This document shows, piece after piece, positions 37,610-49,800 of a stretch of DNA of 64,000 nt. Position 1 is the stretch's first letter, and each line of letters opens with the position of its first letter. The notes beneath the pieces were generated by a model, which saw only the letters and a program-made list of their open reading frames with translations, had not been told where the DNA came from and ran no database searches. A program made the position numbers and the translations under genes. Source of the DNA: CAZTVF01 sp964616985 (GTDB lineage Bacteria; Planctomycetota; Phycisphaerae; SM23-33); assembly GCA_964616985.1 (NCBI GenBank), contig CAZTVF010000002.1:1-64000 (forward strand), given 5' to 3'.

Positions 37610-37758
37610 CTCAGCGTCTCACTTCCGGGTGCAGCGGCAGCGGAAGCCCTGCCTGCTGGCGGGGCCAAGCGCGGTGCCGTTTGTGGGAGTGTACCAGTTG
37701 AGCGGGCGACGCTCCAGTTGCCGCTGGATCGAATGCCACGAAATAGAATGGCTCATGG

Positions 37759-37785
37759 GACTCGTAGCGCAGAAGTGTACGAGTC
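37759..37785 (-). terminator. Inverted repeat downstream of giant gene
   Basis: A perfect 8-bp inverted repeat (GACTCGTA / TACGAGTC) with an 11-base loop lies about 30 bases beyond the stop of the giant gene on the minus strand. A T-containing stretch follows. It may end the giant gene transcript and separate it from the downstream sulfatase run. Confidence 0.45.
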
Positions 37786-37814
37786 GGCGCGGTGGTGCTT
37801 TTAGAAGATGGGGC

Positions 37815-40800
37815 CTAGGCTCGAGGCTCTGCCCATTCATTCAGGAGCGTCAGTGCCTCCGCCGCCAGGGACCAGGCCGCTTCGTCCGTCAGCGTCCTCA
37901 GAGAGGCCGAACCGTCGAACCGAGCGGCGACATCGGCTTCATGACGTCGGGCCAAGCCGCACGACTGCTGTAGCACCGTCATCACGTTCATTGACACCGA
38001 CTCGTCTGCCGCCGGAGAATCCGCCCAGACGCACGCGACTTGCTGCAAGAGCGGCGTGTTGGGGCGCGGCAGCGACTCACCGGCAATCACGGCCAGGCTG
38101 TCCAGCGTGGGCAGAGTGTTGGGACGCACAGGGGCGATGGTCCGCGAGAGCGGAGCCAGAGGCAAGCCCATGAGGTCCACAGTGAGGTCGCCCGTGACGG
38201 ACGACGGCAACGAACCGGTCGACGCGGTCGGGGACGGGGCCACAAGGGCGGCGGGCGCGACCACGGCGTCAACGGGTGTCATGACAAGAGCGGCATCGGC
38301 CGGGGCGTCAGCGACGATAGAGGCTGCCGCGGACTCCTCGAGCAACGGGGCGGGCGGCATGGGCTCCGTGATTTCATCATGGGCGGGCGTATCGACTGGG
38401 TCCAGCGCGCCGGTCAAGACTTCCGGCTGAGGCTGGTCTGCGGCGGGCGTAGGCGCATCGGTTGTCGCCGGTGCCGGCTCGGGAGCGCCCGGGGTGACGG
38501 GGTCACCCGTGGTCGGGGCTAGCTCGTTGGCCGGCACTTCTGGCTGAGGCTGGTCTGCGGCGGGCGTAGGCGCATCGGTTGTCGCCGGTGCCGGCTCGGG
38601 CGCAGGCTCAGGAGCGCCCGGGGTGACGGGGTCACCTGTGGTCGGGGCTGGCTCGTTGGCCGGCACTTCCGGCTGAGGCTGGTCTGCGGCGGGCGTAGGC
38701 GCATCGGTTGTCGCCGGTGTCGGCTCGGGCGCAGGCTCGGGAGCGGCCGGAGTGACAGGGTCACCCGTCGTCGGGGGCTGCGTGTCGGCGACTACCTCCG
38801 GCGCGCTGGCTCGCGGCGGTTGCTCGGCTGCTTCTTGCTGCGATGGCGGCGCAAGCGGGCTCAGGACCTTCAGGTAGTTGGCGCGGAGACGAAGCATATC
38901 GACCGCGTCAACATCGCCGTCATTGTCCGCGTCGAACGCGGCGTTGTACTTGGGGTCGGCTGACGAGCGCAGGTACGCCGCACGCATGCGCAGCATTTCC
39001 AGAGAGTCGACTGCGCGATTGCCATCGGTGTCGCCGAAGTAGCGATGGAACGCGAAGTGGTAGTCGCCGCCGGCGGCGCCGTTGGCGTTGCCGTCGAGCC
39101 AGTTGCCCGCAGCATCCGTCACGCCGCTGCCGGTGACAGTAACGTAGTAGTTGCCATCGGGCAGCGAACCGCCCAGCAGGGTGGCGAAGGTCAGGCGGGC
39201 CAAGCTGCTGACGGGATCATAGGTGAGCGCGATGGCCGAGCGATCAATCGCCAACCCGGTGTCGAGGTTGAGGATTTCGATGTCCTCGACCCCCAGACTG
39301 CCGCTGACATCCTCGCTGAACGAGATCGTGATCTCATTCACCATGGAGCGGCCGGCCGCCCCGTTGTTCACGCCCGAAGCCGTCACCGAAGGCGCGAGCA
39401 CATCGTCCGCCTCGTCGTCGAGATTGGTCAGTGCGACGGACGCGGCGGCCAGGCCCTGGTAATCCGCATCCGAGCTGGCGGCGGGGCCCACGCTCACGGT
39501 GAAGGACTTGTTCCCATCGCGAACGATGTCATTCGCGCCTGTCACAGTCACAGTCTGCGGCTGGTTCCAGTTGGCGGCGGTGAACGTCAGCAGGTTCGTG
39601 GAGACCGTGCCTTCGGCCGCGTTCGATGAGGTGATCGGCACGGTGACGGTTGTCGACGGTTGGCTCTGCAGCGAGACCGAGAAGCTGGCTGTCCCGCCGC
39701 TTTCGGTCACCACCAGGCCCGCGGTGGGAGTCACGATGACACCGGCGCCCAGGACGCGGAACTCGCGCACCCAGTCGCCGCCGGCCTGCCCGTCGCTGTT
39801 GCCGTCCAGCGCGCGGCCGGACAGGTCGTGCAGGGCTGCCCCCGCCCCGCCGCGAACGGTCAGGCGGTAGAGGCCTGCGGGGATCGCGCCTTGCGTGAGG
39901 TTCAGCACGATGCTCATGCCGCCAGTTGTGTATTGAGGCAGGAGGGAGATCAGCGTGTCGCCGCTGCCGAACGTGTCGCCGCCGGCCTTGCGGAGTTCGT
40001 AATTGCCGCTGGCAAGGGCGTCGATCTCGTCCACGGCCTCGCTGAGGCCCAAGGTGATCTGCGACATCCGCTGGCCGGTCTGGCCGGACGCGGCGACGAC
40101 CGACGGCGTCGAACCCGAGATCGTCGGGGCGGCGACGTCCAATGTGCTGCCGCGGAACTCGTACGCGCCGATATCGACAATGCCCGCTTGAGTGGCGGTT
40201 CGGATGCTGGCGGCGGCCGTAAGGTTTGACTGCCCGTCATACGGCAGCAGCAGGTAATGGTAACCGGTGCCGTCGGAGATTCCAGCCGTCGGCGCGGGCA
40301 GGCTGGCATTGCCCAGGCCATAGTCGAACTGCACCCGTCCGTCGGTGAAGAGGGTCGCGCTGAAGTTCGCGTCGTTGCCGTTGGCCACCACGGTGGCGTT
40401 CCAGCGGATCGTCACCTGTCCGGCGACGGAGCTATCGACGTAGATGTCGTCGCCGGCGCCGTTGGTCTTCAGGTCGGCCCACAGCGGCGCGATCATCGGC
40501 CTTGCGATCAATTCGGCCTGAGTGTTCGTCTTATCGAACGACTGGTAATAGTCATTGCCAAAGTATATGAAACCGTTGGTGGAGACCCGGCAGGACGTGT
40601 AGACCGCGTCGTAGAACGAGAACGTGAAGCCGCCCGTGAAGGTCAGCGTCCAATAGGTGTCGTCCGACTTCCAATTCTGGGCCGTGCCGACCATCGCGAA
40701 CTGGCTGCTGCCGAGGCTGGCGGCGGTGTAGTCGCCGCTGCCCGCGTTGACGGTGCCGGGGTCATCCAGGCGCGTCTGGCCTGTGATGTCGGCGGCGGGC

Positions 40801-43800
40801 AGCTTCCACGAGTGGCCGCGATCGATGGCGGTGGATCCCGCCGAAAGGTTGAAGTTGTCATCCCTGCCGCCATCCATCAGGCTTCCGCCCATGGGGGCCG
40901 CGTAGCCCATGACGTTGTCCGCACCGCTGGGGTCAACGAACAGCGGGTTGCCCGTCGCCGAGCGCAGGTCCTGGCCGCTCGCCGCCTGCCACTCGCCCAG
41001 CGAGGCCGCCACCGTGCTGGACCAGCGCCCCGCATTGCCCGAAACGTAGGGCAGGTAGAACAGGTTGTAATCGGCCGCGTAGCCGGTCGTCGTGCCGGGC
41101 GTGACACGGATGCAATAACCGTTGTCCACCTGCAGGATGTTGTTGTACAGGTGGATGTATCGCGCGTTGGTGTCGATGCGGATGGCGTCGCCGACGGGCT
41201 GGTAGACCGTATTGGACACCACGTCCAGAGCATAGCTGCTGCTGGAGCCGGCGGTGAGTTGCAGGCCAAGGTCGTTGTTGGCGTAGATGAGATTGTTCTC
41301 GATCCGTCCGCCGTACGTGTTGGCGCTGTTTATACCCGTGCCGTTGGAATAGATCGTGTTCCGCCGCACCGTGCCACCGGCCATGTTGATGCCCGTGGTG
41401 TTGGCGTAGAGGCGGTTGCCTTCATACACGGCGTTGTCGGTGGTCTTGATGGCCGTCGTGGTGTGGTGGACGATGTTGTCCCGCACGGCGAAACCGTAGC
41501 CGGCGATGCCGGTGCCGCTGCCGTAGACTTCATTGGCGACCACCTCAACCGTCGATGAACTCGTGTAGATCGCCGGGCGATTGACGCCGCCGGCGTTGTT
41601 GTACACGGTGTTCGACTGCACCAGCGTCCAGCCGCTTGCGTAGATGCCGTAGTTGGTCGTGTCGTGGATGACGTTGTTATGCACCAGCGTCTGCACGGTC
41701 GAGCCAGCCAGAATGTAGAGCCCGAATTCGTTGTTCCACGACTCGTTGAACGAGACCTCGCCACTGCTGCCGCCGTCGAACTGCAGGCCGTAGGCATAGT
41801 GGTCGTGGAAACGGCTGTTGCGGACGATTGTCGAGCCGCTGCCGATGTACAGGCCGTGGTCCTGGTTGACGCCGCTGTATGCGCTGCCATCGGTCTCCAC
41901 GCCATCGATCGTCACGCCCGCATTGCCAGTGCCGATGTAGAGGCCGCGGACGTTGTTGCCGTACAGGCGGCTTGCGGTCAGGGTGAACCGCTCGCTGCCG
42001 GCGGAGTCGGCGCCGTAGATGCCGGTGTCGGCGCCGGTGATGGACACGTCGCGCATCGTCACGTCGTCGGCGCCCGCGAGCTTGAACGCATACAATCCCG
42101 CGGTAGTCGCCCCGCGGTTGAAAATCGCATGCCGGTCGGCGTGGCCGGCGTCGCTATAGCCCAGAATCGTCACGCCGCTGAAGCGGCTGTCCAGCGTGAG
42201 GTTCCGCAGGATGGCATAGGCGCCCGTGTCGACGAAGATGCGATCGCCGGCGGAGGGGGTGTACAGAGCCAGCAAACCCTGCAGGCTGGCCATCGGGGCA
42301 TCGGCGCTCTTGCCGCTGTTGAGGTCATTGCCGGGAGCGGTGGTCCAGTCGCCGGGCAGGACGGCCGCGTCGTTGATGTAGTAGTCGTTGCCCGCGGCCA
42401 CGACCTGGAAGGCGCGGTCTGATGCATCGGAGACGCCGGTCGCCGCCGAGACGATGCGCAGCTTGGCATTGCTGCTGACGGGCGATTGGACGTTCCAGAG
42501 ATATTCGCCGCGACCGAGACGATCCATCGCCAGGTTCGAGGCGATGGGGGCCCAGGTCTGTCCGTCATCGGTGGAGCCTTCGAGATTGACCGTGGGCGAC
42601 GCCGCGCCAAGGGGCTCGGCCGCCAGCACCTCAATGCCGGAAATGATCGCATAGCTCGTGCGGTTGACGAAGGACAGGTGAATGCCCGAGCCGCCCGACG
42701 CCGTCACCTGGAACTCGCGGACGGTGGCGATGTTCTTGCCACCGGCGGCAGCGGCGATGTCGAAGTTAGACTGCGCCGTCTGGCCCTGGAGCACGATATC
42801 GAATTTCCGCGAGCCGGCCGCGGCGTTGGTCGGATCGGCAAAATGCAGCCGGATTGTGAACGTGCCATCCGGCGTGGGAATGCTGTACGAAAGGTTGGAC
42901 CAGTAGTTGCCGACATACGACGCGTACACGTCGGCCGGGGCGGGGTTGGATACGCCCACGGTCGAGACGGTCGCGGTGTTCATGTAGGCATCGCCGCCGG
43001 TGCGGTACACATCGCTCCAGTAACCGTTCGGAGCGCCGCCCGCATTGCTCTGCACGAGGGCCCTGTAGGAAGACAGCCCCCACGATTGCCACTGCACTTT
43101 GACCGTATCGCCCTGGGTCACTTTCTCCAAGCCATTGAGAGTGAGCAGGCTGACGCCTTGAGCTGCGCTGCCCACCTGCGCTGCCGCCGTGCCGCCCTGA
43201 TGACCCAGCGTAGCACGGTTGACGCCACCCAACGCCTGGGCCGGGGCCGCGAGGAAGGGATCGCCCTTGCCGACGGCGGGGGAAGCGGCGGCGAGACTGA
43301 AGTTGTCGTCCAGGCCGCCATCGACGCCGCCGGTGTAGCCCAACACATTGTCGACGCCGTTGGGATCCACGAACAGCGGATCGCCCTGGCCGCTGTGGAA
43401 GTCTGATGCGAGCTTGTAGAACCACTCCTCCACCGTGGCGAACGTTTGCCCCTGCCACAGCCCCACCTTGCCCGTGCCGGTAGTATAGAACAGGTTGTAG
43501 TCGCTATCGAAGCCGACCTGGCTGTCGTCGGACACGCTGACACCGTAGCCCGAGCCGACGTAGATGATGTTGTTCCGCAGGCTGACATTTGTGGACGCGT
43601 TCTGCAGGCGAATCGCGTCGCCGGCCTGCTGGTAGATCGTGTTGTTGACGATCTGTGACTGGCCGATGCCCACGTTGTCCATCACCAAGGCGGCGGTGGT
43701 GTTCGCGTAGATGAGGTTATTGACGATCCGGCTGGAGTAGTACCCGCCCGACCGAATGCCCACGAGATTGGAGTACACCCGGTTCGCTTCAATCAGGCCG

Positions 43801-46800
43801 CTGGAGGTGAGGATGCCCGTGTCGCAGAAGTAGACCCGGTTCCCGCGTATCACGAGGCCGCTGCTGCCGGAGCCCTGGATGCCGGTGGTGGAATCATAGA
43901 CGACGTTGTCAACTACGTCGGCATACCAGCCCAGGTACATCGCACTCCCGCCAGCGTGGTGAACGGAGTAGGCGGTATTCCCCGTAACGAACGCCGCGCC
44001 GACCTCCATGCCCTTGTAGGACTGTCCGTGGACAGTATTGCCGCTGACCGTCGTCCAGTTCACCCGATCATTGGCGCCCGACGATGAGTAAATGCCGATC
44101 TGGCTGCCGATCACCTCGTTGCCCGTGACCGAGCCTCTCTGTCCGTTGTACAAGATGCCGTAGTAGTTGCTGTTGTTCTGGACATGGTTGTCGGCGATGA
44201 CCGAGTCGGCGCCGGTGACGTACATCGCGTAGTAAGAGCCGCCGCCGTACATGTCATGCGCGTCGTTGCCGCGAACCTCGGCCCGGTCGCTGGCGATGTA
44301 GAGGCCCTTGGGCTGGCGGATGCCGGCGTAAACCTGCCCATGCAGCGTGCTGTTCAGCACGTTGGCATCCGTGTTGCCGGTGCCCAGGTACACGCCGTAG
44401 TCGCTGTTGCCGAAGAACCAGCAACCCAGGACCGTAAGATTCACGCTGCCGGCGGAGTCGGCCGCGTATACGCCGCGGTAGGCGCCCGCGATGCGGAGGT
44501 ACTCCAGCGAGACGTCGTCCGCGCCGGTGAGCTGGATGGCGTAGCTGGTGGAGGACGTGTTGTTGCGGTTGAGCAGCGCGTAGCGGTCCGTGTGGGCCGG
44601 GTCGTTGTAACCCACGATGCGGATGCCCGACTGGGCGGCTGCCAGCACGATGTTGCTCGACAGCGTGTAGGCGCCCGCGTCGACGTAGATGATGTCGCCC
44701 GCGCCCAGCTGGTAACTGCTCAACACGCTGGCGATGGTGGCCCGCGGGGTGGCGCGGGTCAGGCCGTCGGCGGCGTCGCTGCCGGCGGCGGTCGTCCAGT
44801 CAAAGCCATCGCCGCCGACGGCGGAGTCGTTGACGTAGTAGACCGCGGCTGCGGGCACGATGCTGAACACATCGCTGAGGCCGACCGTGCTGTCGGTCCG
44901 TGTGATGCGGATCGTATAGCTGTCGCCCTGGGCCAGCTCGCGCGGCAGCGTCCATGCCAGACTGCCTGTGTTGGCGACGCCCGTGGCGATCGTGCGGACG
45001 AACGCGCCGCCCGAAAGCAATTCCACGTCCACCGTACCCGTCGTGTCCTGGCTGCGCCAGCGGATCGTCGAAGACCGGTTGGTCATCCAGGACTCGCCGG
45101 CCGACGGCGCAAGCACCGTCACATACGCCAGTGGGCTCTTGGAGGCCTGCGCCGTGTTGCCATAGGCCCCGATGTTGACGAAGCCGCCGTTGGGCGACGG
45201 CTCATTCGAGTAGGCCTTGGATGCGTCGCCGCGGTCAATCGCCGGCGACTGCTGCGCGTCCAGCGTCCAGTCGCCGCTCGCGGCCGCCGGCAGGCCGGTG
45301 CTGACATCGAGCATTGCGGCCAGGCTGCCGTTGTGGAAGCTGCCGGTGAGGCTCTGCAGGTGGAAGTCGCCGGCCGAAGCGTTTACGAACAGCGGGTTGA
45401 CCGCCAGGCTGTTGGCGTCCTGCAGTGACGCTGCCCGCCACTGGGCAAGCGTCAGTCGGTCGCCACCGTAGTACCCCGCCTTGCCGGTGCCGGTGGCAAA
45501 GATCAGGTTGTAGTCACTGGCGAAGGCCAACTGGCTGTCGTTGGAGACGTAGAGGCCGTAGCCGCCGGCGACCTGGACGATGTTGTTCACCAGTGTCACA
45601 TGATTGGCCAAGGCCTCCATACGGATGCCATCGCCCGCGGGCTGGTAGATCGTATTGTTGGCAATCTGGAAGGCGTCATATGACGACGTGGCGCCCTGAA
45701 GCAGCAGGCCGACCGATGCGTTGCCGGAGATGACGTTGTTCAGTACTTGCGTGGAGTAATATCCATAGGCCCGGATGCCGGTGACGTTGTCGCGAACGAC
45801 GTTCTGCTCGATCAAGCCCGATGTCGTCCGGATGCCGATGACGTTGCCGTACACCAGATTGCCGCGGACGGTAAGCCCGGTGTAGTTGCCACTGCGAATG
45901 CCCCAGGTATTGTCATAGACCACGTTGCCGATGATCAGGCCGTTGGCAACGATGGCGCCGACGGCGGCGCCTTCGACCTCCACGTGATGGATGCCATAGA
46001 CCGTATTGCCAATGATGCGGGCGGAGCTGTACGTCTGGATGCCCACAACGCTCTGCCCATGCACGATGTTTCCAGAGACTTCAACCCAGTCAGCCTGGGC
46101 CGAGCCATTCCCGACGTAGATGCCGCTGATGCCGCCCGAAACCTGATTGCCCCTGGCAATAGACCTCGCGCCCTGCACCTCAATGCCGTTGTAGTTGTCT
46201 AGCAGGATGTTGTTCTCGGCCACCGAATCGACGCCGATCATCTCGATGCCGTTGCGGTACCGCTCATTCAGGTCATGAACGGTATTGCCCGCCACGCTCG
46301 CCGCGGCCCCGCCGGTGTGCACGCCGCCATCCTGCGCGATGCCGCCGGACGACAGGCCGCTGAACTCGTTGCCGGTGACGACCGGGCCGGCAATGCCCGT
46401 CCCCAGCCAGATGCCCCAGTCGGTATTGCCGTAGAAGCGGCCGTTCTCGATCCGGATGCCGCTGCCGACGACGCCATCGGCCGCATAGATGCCCGTGTAG
46501 GCGCCGGTGATCCACAGGTGCTCCAGCGACGTGTTCGATGCGCCGGAGAATTCGATGCCATAGCTGCCGGCCGCGGTATTACCGCGATTGAGCACGGCGT
46601 GACGGTCGCTGTGCGACGCGTCATGGTAGCCCACGATGCGGATGCCCGACTGGGCCGCTGTCAGGAACAGGTTGGAGTTCAATGCGTACGTGCCGGCATC
46701 GACGTAGATGGCGTCGCCGGCCTGCAGTTCATAGCTGTCGAAGACGGCCTGGATGGATGACTTCGGCGAGTCCGCCGACAGGCCGGAGTTAGCCAGGCTG

Positions 46801-49800
46801 CCGGCGGCGCGGGTCCAGTCGCCCTCGGCCGCTGTGGAATCGTTCACGTAGTAGATGCCCGAGAAGGTCTGGAGTTCGAACGTGTCGCTCACGCCAACGG
46901 CAGCGGCGCGTGTGATGCGGATGGCGTAGCCCGCCGTGGCTGGCAGATCGGCCGGGACGCTCCAGGAGAAACTGCCGGTGTTGGCGACGCCGATGGCGAG
47001 GGTTCGCTCGACGACGCCCTTGCTCAGCAGTTCGATGTCCACGGTGCCGGTGAAATCCTGGCTGCGCCAGCGGATCGTCGACGAGCGGCCGAGGAAGGCG
47101 ATGTCGCCCGCCTTGGGCGACAGGACCATGACGTATGCGTCCTCGCTCTGCGACGCCTGTGGCGTGTTGCCGTAGGCGCCGAGATTCACAAAACCGCCGT
47201 TGGGCGCGGGCTCGAGGTTGAATGCGCTGGCGGCGCTGCCGCGGTCGATCGCCCGTGATTGGGCGGCGTCGGCCTGCAGGTCGCCGCCGTAGGCGTATGG
47301 CAAGCCCGAGCCGTCCAAGAGCACGGCCAGCGTCCCGTCATGGAAACTGCCGCGCGTGCTTTGCTCGTGGTAGTCGCCGCCAGCTGCGTTCACAAACAGC
47401 GGATCGGCCCACAGGCTCATGGGGTCCTTGCCGCTGGCCGAACGCCATTGCGCAAGCGTGGTCTGGGCGCCGGCCCAGTAGCCGACCTTGCCCGTGCCCG
47501 TCGTGTAGAACAGGTTGTAGTCGCTGGCGAAGTCGTCCTGTGAATCGCTGGAGACGTTCACGCCGTAGCCGCTGCCGACGACGATGATGTTATTCAGCAG
47601 CGTCACGTCATCGACGCCGCCGAGCAGGCGGATGCCGTCGCCGGTGGCCTGGTCGATGGTGTTGTGCGTGAAGCTGATGGCGCCGGTGCTGGCGCCGGTG
47701 GCGCGAATGCCCGCCACCGCGTTGCCGTACAGCACGTTGTGATCGACCGAACCGGCGTAGTACGCCCACAGATCCACGCCGATGTCGTTGCCGTGGATGA
47801 CGTTTCTTGAGATCGCCTCGGTCTCGCGGGCCTTGATGCCCACGCCCGCGTTGTTATAGACCAGATTGCCGGTGAGGGTTCCGCGGGTGTAGGCGATGAT
47901 GCCGTCGGCATTGTTGTAGACGGCGTTGTAGTTGGCGCTGGGCTCGCCCAGGGTCAGCGCGCGAGTGAGCGAGATGCCCGTCCCGCCGTGCCCGCTGACC
48001 GCGTTGCCTTCAACACGCGCCGAGCCTTCGGCCACGATGCCGCTGCCCGTGTTGTCGTGCACACTATTGCCATGGCCCAACGAACCGACGACGGCAGTGG
48101 CGCCGCTGACGCTCATGACCACGGAGATGCCCGATGCGTTCGCGTAGACTTCATTGCCCAGCAGGCTCGCTGCCCCTGCCGTCGGCAGGTTGATGCCCAT
48201 GCCCGCGTTGTTGTGTATCACGCTATCGAGGATCGTCGTGTCGGGCGCAGCCGAGTAGATGCCCGCGGCCCCGGCATAGGCCACCGACAGCCCCGTCAAT
48301 TCGACGGTGGCCGACCCGCTCTCCACACGCACGCCTTCGGCGGCTGTTCCGCTGATTTCCAGCGACCGGCCGATGAATCGCGACGAGGTGGCGTGCAGCC
48401 ACACGCCTCGCTGCCCGCCCAGCAGCGTGAGGTTTTCGATCGTCACGCCGTCGGCGGAGTCGATGTCGAGGGAATACGTTCCGGCATAGTTGACCGAACG
48501 ATTGATGATCGCGTGCGAACCTTGCAGATCCGGGCCGATGATGTGAAGCCCTTCGTCGTCTCCGGCCGAGCCGGGGCCGCCGATGAGCAGGTTGGCCACG
48601 TGCACGTAGGAGCCCGTGTCCACGTAGATCACATCACCGGAGCCAAGGTCGTACATCCGCAGGAAGGCCAGGAGGCTGGCCTTGGGGGCCGCGGCCGACA
48701 GCCCGGAGTTGCGGTTGTCGCCGACGGTGGAGGCATATTGGTCGCCGGCCGTGAAGGCATCGTTGACGTAGAATGTTCCGCCGGCGGGGACGATCGTGAA
48801 CGTCTCGCGGGATTCATCAAACACCGACGGAGTCGCCACGGAAGTGATGCGAACGCGGTAGCCGGCATTGAGGTCGGCGGGCAAGCCGCTGGACTGGGGG
48901 CTCCAGATTGCCGACAGGGCCGAGGCATCGTAGGTGCCCACGTGCGCGGCCAGCGTGCCGGCGGCGGTGTAGACATCCACCGATATGTCGCCCGTCAGGT
49001 TCGTCTGCGACCAGCGAATCGTGCGGGCGCGGTCCACCTGCCAATCGGCGTGGAAGTCGGGATACTCCAGCCGCAGGTACGAACTCCGCGATGCCGTCGC
49101 CAGCACTGTGCCGCCGTAGGCGCCGATGTCGACCCTGCCGCCGTTGGGCGCCGGTTCGAGGGCTGCGCTGTCGGCGGGGCTGCCGCCATCGACGCTGGTA
49201 GAGGAGGCGGCCTGGCGATAGTCGCCGCCGGGGGCATTGACGAACGCCGGGGCATCGAGCGTCGGAGCGATCCGTGTATAGCCGATCGAATGTGCGTCCT
49301 GCAGCGACTCGATCTGCCAGTCAAACAGATCGTCGAAAGGCTTCTGGTACCAGACCAGCTTGCCCGCGCCGGACGTGAAGAGGTTATTGTAGTCGCTGGC
49401 CAGGCCTGCCTGGCTGTCATTGGCGACGTAGAGGTCGTAGCCGTCCTGCGTCCAGACGATATTGTTGCGGATCGTGGCGGCGCTGGCGCCGCTCTGCACG
49501 TGGATGCCGTCGCCCGCGGCAGTGACGATCGTGTTGTTCACGACGCTCACGCCCGCAACACCGCTGATCAACACGCCGGTAGCGTTGTTCAACAGCAGGT
49601 TGTGATGCACCTGCGAGGCTGCCCCCGCCTGAACGCCGATGGTGTTGCCCTCGATCTTATTGAAGCGAATGGTCGCGCCGCTCTGGGCCTGCACGCCGAC
49701 GGCGTTGTCATGGACGCGGTTGGGGTCGCTCCAATCGCCGCCGCCCAGCGTAACGTCGGTCACCACGCCCGCGGTGCTGCCGGCGGAGATGTCATTGCCG

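Noticed and set aside
42200..48785. CRISPR-like array
   Set aside because: The repeats are long protein-coding beta-helix modules with variable spacing, not short identical repeats with spacers.
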